From Hydrogenimonas sp. (GTDB lineage: Bacteria > Campylobacterota > Campylobacteria > Campylobacterales > Hydrogenimonadaceae): DNA of 5,164 nt. The notes below the pieces were generated by a model. The model was not told where the DNA came from. It saw only the letters and a program-made list of their open reading frames with translations, and did no database searches. The stretch spans positions 1-5,164 of the forward strand of contig WGAW01000145.1 of NCBI GenBank assembly GCA_015494675.1. Reading direction: 5' to 3'. The position numbers were made by a program, and so were the translations under genes. Shown piece by piece: positions 1-4,976 of this stretch (position 1 is the stretch's first letter; each line of letters opens with the position of its first letter).

Positions 1-2
1 AC

Positions 3-149
3 CATCGGGCCTACGCCGATGCCGTGACGGCCGCCAAGGTTATGGAGATAGGCTTTAGAAACGTTCCTGATTCGGTCGTTACGGTGGAAGATCTGATAGA
101 CTTCACGAAGCTCCCCGTCAAAAAAGCGAGGGAGCTTGCCGCCCGTTAA
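3..149 (+). CDS. DnaQ-like 3'-5' exonuclease, C-terminal fragment
   Basis: This is the 3' end of a gene that begins outside the window; 48 codons and a TAA stop are visible. The first visible residues read HRAYAD, which fits the ExoIII motif (HxxxxD) of DEDDh exonucleases such as the epsilon proofreading subunit of DNA polymerase III. In that family the His is the general base and the Asp is a metal ligand. The rest (TAAKVMEIGFRNVP, then VEDLIDFTKLP and a basic end) looks like the short helical tail of small stand-alone DnaQ-type proteins, so no polymerase or helicase domain follows. The Exo I and Exo II motifs lie upstream and cannot be checked. It could be the replicative epsilon subunit or one of the other DnaQ-superfamily nucleases, so no symbol is given. 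It converges with the symporter gene, with 16 bp between the stops. Confidence 0.75.
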   Translation, partial: HRAYADAVTAAKVMEIGFRNVPDSVVTVEDLIDFTKLPVKKARELAAR

Positions 150-167
150 GACCGCGCTCCCGTGTTT
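124..167 (+). terminator. possible weak hairpin between convergent genes
   Basis: GGGAGC (130-135) and GCTCCC (156-161) are perfect inverted repeats around a 20-nt loop that contains the exonuclease stop codon. Read as plus-strand RNA, the stem extends through one A.G mismatch and two G.U pairs to AA (124-125) and TT (166-167). No proper U-run follows, so it would be a poor intrinsic terminator. The G.U pairs become C.A mismatches on the other strand, which favours a plus-strand role if it has one. Confidence 0.25.
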
Positions 168-1368
168 AGGAACCGGTATCCGCTTTTATGAACCTGTTTA
201 AAACTTTTGTCGCCAGCAGATCCCCCCAGACATTTATGGATGTTCTGAACATATCCAAAATCCTGTCCACAGCGGCGATCAGCCCTATCGCTTCGAGCGG
301 AAGCCCTACCGCGCTTAGAATCATCGTCATCATCACCAGTCCGGCACCTGGGATTCCGGCGGCCCCTATCGATGCGAAGGTTGCGGTTACGAATATTACG
401 ATCTGCTCGCCGAAGCCCAGTTCCACACCGAAGCTGTTCGCTATGAACATCACCGCTATAGCCTCGTAGAGTGCCGTACCGTCCATATTTACTGTGGCGC
501 CGAGCGGCAAAATGAAGCCGGCGCTCTCCTTTTTGACCCCGCCTTTGGTTTCGCTCACCTCTATCGAGACCGGAAGAGTGGCGGAACTGGAGGCGGTCGA
601 AAATGCGACAAGCACCGCTTCACGCACCTTTAGAAAATAGGTGTATGGGTTGAATCGGCCGATTAGATAGGCCACCAGCGGAAGAACTGCCAGTGCGTGC
701 AGAAAGAGGGCGACCAGTACAGCTATGACGTAATCTTTGAGCTGATAGAGCGTCTCGAGCCCCTCTTTCGCTATGACATAGCCTATGAGCGAAAAGACCC
801 CCAGAGGAGTCAGCTTTATCACCCAGCCGGCGATCTTCCCCATCGCGTCGTTGAGAGCGTCGAAAAAGCCGCTAAGCGTATCTCTTTTTTTATTTTCGAG
901 GTGGAGTGCCGCTACGGCGAAGAGTATGACGAAAACGAGAACCTGCACGATTCTTCCCTCGGAGAGCGAGGCGAAGATATTTGCCGGGACGAACGAGAGC
1001 AGCAGCGAGGAGAGGGAGTGCTCCTTCGGCGGCGAGACCGGTGCGCTGCCCGCAAGCTGATGGGCACTGCCCGGCTCTATGATGTTCACGACGAGCAGCC
1101 CGGCGGTAACGGCGAGGGCGGTTGTCAGAAAGTAGTATCCGAACGCTTTGAGGCCGAGGTTTTTCAGAGCCTCCCCGCTTCCGAGCGATACTATAGCCAC
1201 AAAGACCGACGCGAAGACCAGAGGGACTATAAGCATCTTAAGGAGCATCAGGAAAAGATCGCCCATCCATTTAAACGCGAGCATCGCGTCCGGCAGCCAG
1301 ACACCGCAGGCTATTCCCAGGAAGATCGCCGCAAGCGTCAGAGTCTCCGTCGAAAGGTACTTTTTCAT
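166..1368 (-). CDS. dicarboxylate/amino-acid:cation symporter (DAACS, SLC1-type)
   Basis: This is a 400-residue inner-membrane protein of the Glt/DctA family, which imports acidic amino acids or C4-dicarboxylates with Na+ or H+. In numbering from the ATG at 1368, the fold markers are the serine-rich HP1 hairpin (FSTASSSATLPVS, SSS at 260-262), the TM7 motif NMDGT (294-298), the glycine-rich HP2 loop (SIGAAGIPGAG, 333-343) and TM8 with D368, D372, R375, N379 and D383. By alignment with GltPh these correspond to D390, D394, R397, N401 and D405. The conserved Arg argues for an acidic rather than neutral substrate; which one cannot be told. Start choice: the ATG has GGGGGAG (1379-1373) 4 nt upstream and overlaps the TRIC stop as ATGA. 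A GTG at 1398 would add ten non-family residues and is less likely. It is the last gene of the operon; stop is TAA. Confidence 0.93.
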   Translation of the reverse strand: MKKYLSTETLTLAAIFLGIACGVWLPDAMLAFKWMGDLFLMLLKMLIVPLVFASVFVAIVSLGSGEALKNLGLKAFGYYFLTTALAVTAGLLVVNIIEPGSAHQLAGSAPVSPPKEHSLSSLLLSFVPANIFASLSEGRIVQVLVFVILFAVAALHLENKKRDTLSGFFDALNDAMGKIAGWVIKLTPLGVFSLIGYVIAKEGLETLYQLKDYVIAVLVALFLHALAVLPLVAYLIGRFNPYTYFLKVREAVLVAFSTASSSATLPVSIEVSETKGGVKKESAGFILPLGATVNMDGTALYEAIAVMFIANSFGVELGFGEQIVIFVTATFASIGAAGIPGAGLVMMTMILSAVGLPLEAIGLIAAVDRILDMFRTSINVWGDLLATKVLNRFIKADTGS

Positions 1369-1982
1369 CTCTCTCCCCCAAGTTTCGGCAGCCGCCACCC
1401 TCTTTTGTAGGCTATGAGCCTAAGTGCGAGAGCCGCAGCCGCTATCGTTACGAGCGTAAAGTTTCCGAGGCATCCGATGCGGTCGCATATGAATACCGAT
1501 ACCGCTATAAGCAGTGCGATTGTACCGTAAAAATCGCTTGTAAGCACCATCGGAACCTCGTTTACCATGATGTCGCGTATCATGCCGCCGCCCACCGCCG
1601 TAATGAAAGCCAGAAGCATGACGCCGAATATGTTGAAGCCGGACTCTATGCCTACCAGTGCCCCTGTGAGCGCGAAAGCCACAAGGCCTATGCTGTCCAT
1701 CAGTATGAAGATCGCGAACCTCTCCGGCCTCTTTTTGGCATGGAGTCTGAATAGGTACGCGAGCGCAACCGCGGCCGTGACGTAAAGAAGAACGGCCGTT
1801 TCGGTAAAGGCCACCGGCATACGCCCCACAATCACGTCGCGGATCACCCCTCCGCCCAGGGCCGTTAGAAAGGCGGCGATAAGAATGCCCAAAAGATCGA
1901 GCCCTTTTCTGACCCCCATTAGGTAGCCGCTTATCGCGAAGCTCGCCAGCCCCAGTGCGTCCGCAACCGCAAAGAGAGTCAT
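1365..1982 (-). CDS. TRIC / UPF0126 family cation channel
   Basis: This is a 205-residue, very hydrophobic protein with about seven membrane helices (near residues 4-23, 29-46, 59-79, 90-110, 115-132, 152-168, 172-191). It is an internal duplication: residues 8-72 and 96-160 align with a constant offset of 88. Each half holds the family signature, TALGGGVIRDV (40-50) and TAVGGGMIRDI (128-138). Prokaryotic TRIC proteins (E. coli YadS and YicG relatives) form homotrimeric monovalent-cation channels in which the GGG kinks line the pore of each subunit. The physiological role in bacteria is unsettled. The ATG at 1982 overlaps the carbonic anhydrase stop (ATGA), and its own stop overlaps the symporter start the same way. 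I see no Shine-Dalgarno sequence before this start, so translation probably depends on coupling to the upstream gene. Confidence 0.92.
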   Translation of the reverse strand: MTLFAVADALGLASFAISGYLMGVRKGLDLLGILIAAFLTALGGGVIRDVIVGRMPVAFTETAVLLYVTAAVALAYLFRLHAKKRPERFAIFILMDSIGLVAFALTGALVGIESGFNIFGVMLLAFITAVGGGMIRDIMVNEVPMVLTSDFYGTIALLIAVSVFICDRIGCLGNFTLVTIAAAALALRLIAYKRGWRLPKLGGER

Positions 1983-2515
1983 GAGATGTGGTCGATATAG
2001 TCGTTTTTGAACTCTACATAGCGGCGTGCCGAAGCGTAGAGCTCTTCAACCTCCGTATCGCTGAGCTGCCGGACCGCTTTAGCCGGAGAACCGATTATAA
2101 GGCTTCTTGGAGGAAACTTCTTTCCTCCCGTTACGAGTGCGCCCGCGCCTACGATCGACTCTCTGCCTATGACGGCACCGTCGAGAATGGTGGCGTTCAT
2201 CCCGATCAGGCAGGCGTCTTCGACGGTGCAACCGTGAAGCATGACCCTGTGGCCGATTGTTACGTCGCTGCCGATTATCGTCGGGTGGCCGTCGCTCATA
2301 TCCGGCTTTTTGTAGTGGGTCACATGGATCATCGAAAGATCCTGTATATTGGTTCTGTCGCCTATTCGGATCCTGTGCACATCGGCTCTGACGACGCAGC
2401 CGAACCATATGGAGCACTCTTCGCCGCATTCGAAGTTTCCTATTATCGTCGAGTCGGGTGCTACCCATGTGCCTCTTCCGAGTTTCGGAAACCACTCTCT
2501 GTATCTTAAAAGCAT
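1979..2515 (-). CDS. gamma-class carbonic anhydrase family protein (CamH/YrdA-like)
   Basis: This is a 178-residue left-handed beta-helix protein of hexapeptide repeats (for example IIGNFECGEECSIW, TIIGSDVTIG, LIGMNATIL, VIGRESIVG) with a C-terminal helix (SDTEVEELYASARRY). In numbering from the ATG at 2515, the three zinc ligands are H64, H89 and H94, placed like H81, H117 and H122 of archaeal Cam. R43, D45, Q58 and D59 match Cam R59, D61, Q75 and D76. The two Cam proton-shuttle glutamates are missing: E62 aligns with V46 and E84 with H67. That is usual in the short CamH/YrdA/PaaY-type branch. It may hydrate CO2 in the cytoplasm, but activity varies in this branch. The ATG has GGGGG (2524-2520) 4 nt upstream; an adjacent TTG at 2518 sits too close to it. 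First gene of the three-gene operon. Confidence 0.9.
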   Translation of the reverse strand: MLLRYREWFPKLGRGTWVAPDSTIIGNFECGEECSIWFGCVVRADVHRIRIGDRTNIQDLSMIHVTHYKKPDMSDGHPTIIGSDVTIGHRVMLHGCTVEDACLIGMNATILDGAVIGRESIVGAGALVTGGKKFPPRSLIIGSPAKAVRQLSDTEVEELYASARRYVEFKNDYIDHIS

Positions 2516-2519
2516 CAAA

Positions 2520-2524
2520 CCCCC
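2520..2524 (-). promoter_or_regulatory. ribosome binding site of the carbonic anhydrase-like gene
   Basis: On the minus strand the run AAAAAAGGGGG ends 4 nt before the ATG at 2515. It would leave only 1 nt before the TTG at 2518, so it decides in favour of the ATG. Confidence 0.6.
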
Positions 2525-2536
2525 TTTTTTGGCGAA

Positions 2537-2542
2537 ATTATA
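2537..2542 (-). promoter_or_regulatory. -10 box for the carbonic anhydrase operon
   Basis: A perfect TATAAT lies on the minus strand 21 nt upstream of the ATG at 2515. This would put the transcript start near 2530 and give a leader of about 15 nt that carries the GGGGG ribosome binding site. I see no convincing -35 box at 16-18 nt spacing (AGAAAA-like sequence there). That is common in Campylobacterota, whose sigma-70 promoters rely on the -10 and upstream AT-rich DNA. Confidence 0.55.
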
Positions 2543-2546
2543 TTAT
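2539..2546 (+). promoter_or_regulatory. possible -10 box for the 39-codon gene
   Basis: TATATT (2539-2544) or TATTAT (2541-2546) on the plus strand overlaps the minus-strand TATAAT. Either would place the transcript start at about 2551-2553, only 2-4 nt before the ATG at 2555, so the mRNA would be almost leaderless. This agrees with the absence of a Shine-Dalgarno sequence there. Sequence-based guess only. Confidence 0.3.
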
Positions 2547-2554
2547 CATAGTGA

Positions 2555-2674
2555 ATGGATTTTCTGAAATTTGTCACACATGCCGACTGGAACGATCCGG
2601 TCAACTGGATTCCGGTCATCATTGTCATCTACATCGCCATATATATGATAGGAATCTTTTTCGGCGAAGAGTGA
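2555..2674 (+). CDS. 39-residue single-helix membrane microprotein, unknown function
   Basis: A short open frame from ATG 2555 to TGA 2674 fills almost the whole gap between uvrB and the carbonic anhydrase gene. The protein starts with a polar, tryptophan-containing segment (MDFLKFVTHADWNDPVNW), continues with one hydrophobic helix of about 20 residues (IPVIIVIYIAIYMIGIFF, about 19-36) and ends in GEE. No signal-peptidase or lipobox motif is seen, and the charge pattern does not settle its orientation. Support for a real gene: the frame spans the entire gap, has the composition of a membrane protein rather than random sequence, uses codons like its neighbours and stops exactly where uvrB stops. 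Against: no Shine-Dalgarno sequence precedes the ATG. I do not recognise the family. Small one-helix proteins often act as accessory subunits of membrane complexes, but nothing here names a partner. Confidence 0.7.
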   Translation: MDFLKFVTHADWNDPVNWIPVIIVIYIAIYMIGIFFGEE

Positions 2675-2677
2675 TCA
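2672..2677. other. TGATCA palindrome carrying both convergent stop codons
   Basis: The plus-strand TGA of the microprotein gene (2672-2674) and the minus-strand TGA of uvrB (2677-2675) are the two halves of one palindromic hexamer. The two coding regions therefore abut with no base between them. Confidence 0.95.
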
Positions 2678-4645
2678 GAGCCTTTTGATCTTCTCTATCT
2701 CGTCCCGCAGACGCGCCGCCTCTTCGAACTCGAGCCGCTTTGCCGCCTCTTTCATCTTTTTGGTGAGCTCTTTGACGATTTTTTGACGCTCTTTTGCGGG
2801 CATCTTCTCTATTTTGCTCTTTTTTTCGTACAAAATGCCGTGATCTTCGAGTTTGAGATTTTCATCGAGCCGCCTGCCTACCGATTTTGGTGTTATACCG
2901 TGCTCTTCGTTGAAGAGCTTCTGTCTTCTCCTTCGATCGAGGGTTGTATCGATAGCCCTTTTCATCGAGTCCGTCATCTTTTGGGCGTACATGACAACCC
3001 TGCCGTTTAGGTTCCTGGCCGCCCTTCCCATCGTCTGGATAAGCGCGGTCTCCGAGCGCAGAAATCCCTCTTTATCGGCATCGAGTATCGCCACGAGGCT
3101 CACTTCCGGAAGGTCCAGACCCTCCCTTAGCAGATTTATGCCTACAAGAACGTCGAATTCGCCCATTCTAAGGCTTCGTATGATCTGGTTACGCTCTATC
3201 GCGTCAATGTCCGAGTGCATATACTTCACCCTGAGGCCGAGGTCGTTGTAGTAGGTGGTGAGCTCTTCGGCCATCTTTTTCGTAAGTACCGTAACGAGCA
3301 CCCTCTCTTTGCGGGCGACCACCTTTTTTATCTCGTCGTAGAGGTGCTCTACCTGGTACTTGCTGTCGACCACCTCCACCTCCGGGTCCAGAAGCCCGGT
3401 CGGCCTGATGATCTGCTCCGCTACCGTCGCGCTTAGGCTCACCTCGAGCTCCGCCGGCGTGGCCGAGACGAAGAGGTAGTGCGGAGCTTTCTCTATGAAC
3501 TCCTCGAATTTCAGGGGGCGGTTATCGAGAGCGCTAGGAAGCCTGAAGCCGTACTCTACCAGCACCTCTTTTCTGCTTCTGTCGCCGGCATACATCCCTC
3601 TGAACTGCGGAAGGCTCACATGCGACTCGTCCACTATGACAAGATACGGCCTCCCTTTGATCTCGAAATAGTCCAGAAGCGAGAAGGGGGTCTCTCCCGG
3701 CTTTTTGCCGGTCAGGTGGCGGGCGTAGTTCTCTATCCCTTTGCAGATGCCTGTGGTCTCGAGCATCTCGAGGTCGAATTCGGTGCGCTGTTTGAGCCGC
3801 TGGTACTCGACGAGCTTCCCCTCTTTTTTGAACCACGCGAGCCTCTCGGCGAGCTCTTCCTCGATGTTCTTTATCGCCAGCTGCAGTCTGTCGCCTCCGA
3901 CAATGAAGTTGCTCGCCGCGTAGATCGTGGTGGTTTTGAGGTCTGAAATCTTGCGGTTTGTCAGGGGGTCGAACGTATAGATCGCCTCTATCTCGTCGCC
4001 GAAAAACTCCACCCGCAGCGCCTCCTCTTCGCTGTATGCGGGGTAGATATCTATAACGTCGCCGCTTAGGCGGAAGTCGCCCCTGTCGAAGAAGTTGTCG
4101 TTTCTTTTATAGCCCATCTCCACGAGGCGCAGAAGGAGGGCTCGCTGCTCTATCTCGTCGCCGATTTCGAGTTTCTGGACCATCTTTTTGTACTCTATCG
4201 GGTTTCCGAGGCCGTAGTTTGCGGAGACGGAGGCGACCACGATCACATCGTCGTACGTAAGCAGGCTCGCCGTAGCGCTGAGTCTCAGGCGTTCGAGCTC
4301 TTCGTTGATAGAGCTGTCCTTTTCTATGAAGAGATCCTGCCTCGGGATGTAGGCTTCGGGCTGGTAGTAGTCGTAGTAGCTTATGAAATACTCTACGTGG
4401 TTGTTCGGAAAAAAGCCTTTGAATTCACTGTAAAGCTGCGCCGCCAGCGTCTTGTTGTGCGTCATTATCAGTGTGGGGATCTGCAGTCGCTGGATGATCT
4501 GGGCCATCGTGAAGGTTTTGCCGCTGCCGGTGACGCCGAGCAGTGTCTGGTAGCGGTGGCCCGCTTCTATCGAGTTTGTAAGAAGTTTTATCGCCTGCGG
4601 CTGGTCGCCGGCAGGTTCGAAGTCGCTTTTTAGTTCGAAAAGCAA
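2675..4645 (-). CDS. uvrB: UvrB, excinuclease ABC subunit B
   Basis: This is a complete 656-residue UvrB, close to the usual 660-675. It is the damage-verifying, DNA-loading subunit of UvrABC nucleotide excision repair in the cytoplasm. In order: N-terminal [11 protein letters not shown] (9-19); Walker A GVTGSGKT (37-44); [10 protein letters not shown] (62-71); the damage-probing beta-hairpin rich in Tyr ([15 protein letters not shown], 90-104); the UvrA-contacting insert; Walker B DESH (339-342); SATP (394-397); [11 protein letters not shown] (504-514); motif [11 protein letters not shown] (537-545); and a C-terminal UVR domain (about 617-652) that contacts UvrC. The start is TTG at 4645, with AAAGGGG (4656-4650) 4 nt upstream and an in-frame TAA four codons before it. 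The next Met is after Walker A, so no other start is possible. It is divergent from the coiled-coil gene and converges with the microprotein gene. Confidence 0.98.
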   Translation of the reverse strand: MLFELKSDFEPAGDQPQAIKLLTNSIEAGHRYQTLLGVTGSGKTFTMAQIIQRLQIPTLIMTHNKTLAAQLYSEFKGFFPNNHVEYFISYYDYYQPEAYIPRQDLFIEKDSSINEELERLRLSATASLLTYDDVIVVASVSANYGLGNPIEYKKMVQKLEIGDEIEQRALLLRLVEMGYKRNDNFFDRGDFRLSGDVIDIYPAYSEEEALRVEFFGDEIEAIYTFDPLTNRKISDLKTTTIYAASNFIVGGDRLQLAIKNIEEELAERLAWFKKEGKLVEYQRLKQRTEFDLEMLETTGICKGIENYARHLTGKKPGETPFSLLDYFEIKGRPYLVIVDESHVSLPQFRGMYAGDRSRKEVLVEYGFRLPSALDNRPLKFEEFIEKAPHYLFVSATPAELEVSLSATVAEQIIRPTGLLDPEVEVVDSKYQVEHLYDEIKKVVARKERVLVTVLTKKMAEELTTYYNDLGLRVKYMHSDIDAIERNQIIRSLRMGEFDVLVGINLLREGLDLPEVSLVAILDADKEGFLRSETALIQTMGRAARNLNGRVVMYAQKMTDSMKRAIDTTLDRRRRQKLFNEEHGITPKSVGRRLDENLKLEDHGILYEKKSKIEKMPAKERQKIVKELTKKMKEAAKRLEFEEAARLRDEIEKIKRL

Positions 4646-4649
4646 GATA

Positions 4650-4656
4650 CCCCTTT
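4650..4656 (-). promoter_or_regulatory. uvrB ribosome binding site, fixing a TTG start
   Basis: AAAGGGG on the minus strand ends 4 nt before the TTG at 4645. Its first two bases (4656-4655) are also the end of an inverted-repeat arm, so folding of the leader could affect access to it. Confidence 0.65.
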
Positions 4657-4675
4657 ACCGTTACAGTTTCGGTAA
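4655..4675. repeat. inverted repeat in the uvrB leader / divergent control region
   Basis: TTACCG (4655-4660) and CGGTAA (4670-4675) are perfect 6-bp inverted repeats separated by 9 nt. A second overlapping pair, GTTAC (4660-4664) and GTAAC (4672-4676), is also present. In uvrB mRNA this is a possible hairpin that ends at the ribosome binding site. On DNA it overlaps the candidate -35 box of the plus-strand gene, so it could equally be an operator. It is not a LexA-type CTGT-N8-ACAG box. Confidence 0.4.
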
Positions 4676-4700
4676 CAATTTATCTGAATTAGTCTATAAT
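4672..4700 (+). promoter_or_regulatory. promoter of the coiled-coil gene pair
   Basis: A consensus -10 box TATAAT (4695-4700) is preceded at 17 nt by GTAACA (4672-4677), which matches four of six bases of the -35 consensus. The transcript would start near 4707, giving a leader of about 30 nt before the ATG at 4738. Confidence 0.6.
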
Positions 4701-4704
4701 TATA
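4695..4704. repeat. symmetric -10 palindrome TATAATTATA
   Basis: This is a perfect 10-bp palindrome that reads TATAAT on each strand (4695-4700 plus, 4704-4699 minus). It gives the two divergent genes face-to-face, overlapping -10 boxes, so RNA polymerase could open the same DNA in either direction. Confidence 0.85.
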
Positions 4705-4727
4705 CAACCATATACTAAAAGAGTGAA
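4699..4727 (-). promoter_or_regulatory. uvrB promoter
   Basis: Minus-strand -10 box TATAAT (4704-4699) with TTCACT (4727-4722) at 17-nt spacing, four of six matches to the -35 consensus. Transcription would start near 4692, giving a leader of about 47 nt that contains the inverted repeat. The -35 box touches the ribosome binding site of the divergent gene, so the two promoters share nearly all of their DNA. Confidence 0.55.
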
Positions 4728-4730
4728 GGA
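4726..4730 (+). promoter_or_regulatory. ribosome binding site of the coiled-coil gene
   Basis: AAGGA lies 7 nt before the ATG at 4738, which is ideal spacing. This rules against an in-frame GTG at 4723, because that GTG lies upstream of this site. Confidence 0.8.
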
Positions 4731-4737
4731 ACTTCTG

Positions 4738-4968
4738 ATGGAAAAGATTCCGGTAATCGAACAGCTCGCCAAAAAGATTGACGAAGTCGTAGCCAGGCTC
4801 AAGCGCCTCGAAGAGGAGAACAGCCGTCTTCGAAACGAGCTTGTGGCGGTCAAAGCCCAAAGCGAAGCGAAAGATGCCCAGATAACCAAACTAACCGAAG
4901 AGCTGGCGATGAAGGATCTCGAGATAGAAGAGGTTATCGGAAAGATTGAAGCGATGCTGGGAGAGTAG
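4738..4968 (+). CDS. 76-residue coiled-coil protein, ZapB-like candidate
   Basis: The whole protein is one predicted coiled coil. A single heptad register runs from residue 7 to 73. The a positions are I7, I14, L21, N28, L35, S42, I49, L56, I63 and I70; the d positions are L10, V17, L24, L31, V38, K45, L52, K59, V66 and M73. N28 at an a position is the type of polar residue that sets register in parallel dimers. There is no signal peptide or membrane helix, so it should be cytoplasmic. Size and shape match the small coiled-coil partners of ZapA (E. coli ZapB is about 80 residues; similar genes lie beside zapA in several proteobacteria), and the next gene starts like ZapA. The division role is inference from length, coiled coil and neighbour, because coiled coils resemble each other without common descent. 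Stop is TAG. Confidence 0.85.
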   Translation: MEKIPVIEQLAKKIDEVVARLKRLEEENSRLRNELVAVKAQSEAKDAQITKLTEELAMKDLEIEEVIGKIEAMLGE

Positions 4969-4976
4969 AGCGAACA

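Noticed and set aside
1368..1398. GTG start that would lengthen the symporter by ten residues
   Set aside because: The ATG at 1368 has a better ribosome binding site and forms the same ATGA overlap seen at the other junction of the operon.
697..1410. 237-codon plus-strand open frame opposite the symporter gene
   Set aside because: It is very rich in Arg, Glu and Gln with no recognisable motif, and lies wholly antisense to a gene with complete family signatures. It is a shadow frame.
1988..2509. 173-codon plus-strand open frame opposite the carbonic anhydrase gene
   Set aside because: It covers nearly the same span as the real gene but shows no family features. The minus strand has the zinc ligands and hexapeptide repeats.
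2673..2690. GATCA/TGATC inverted repeat with an 8-nt loop at the uvrB end, as a terminator
   Set aside because: The stem is only five A/T-rich-leaning pairs, lies inside the uvrB coding region, and has no clean U-run after it in the plus direction.
3479..3946. 155-codon plus-strand open frame inside uvrB
   Set aside because: It is antisense to conserved UvrB sequence and has no motif of its own.
4655..4676. LexA (SOS) box upstream of uvrB
   Set aside because: No CTGT-N8-ACAG arrangement is present, and most Campylobacterota lack LexA.
4723..4740. GTG at 4723 as start of the coiled-coil gene
   Set aside because: The AAGGA ribosome binding site lies inside that extension, at ideal distance from the ATG at 4738.
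4630..4889. Minus-strand open frames across the uvrB upstream region and the coiled-coil gene
   Set aside because: They run through the divergent promoters and are antisense to a perfect ten-heptad coiled coil. No motif or ribosome binding site supports them.
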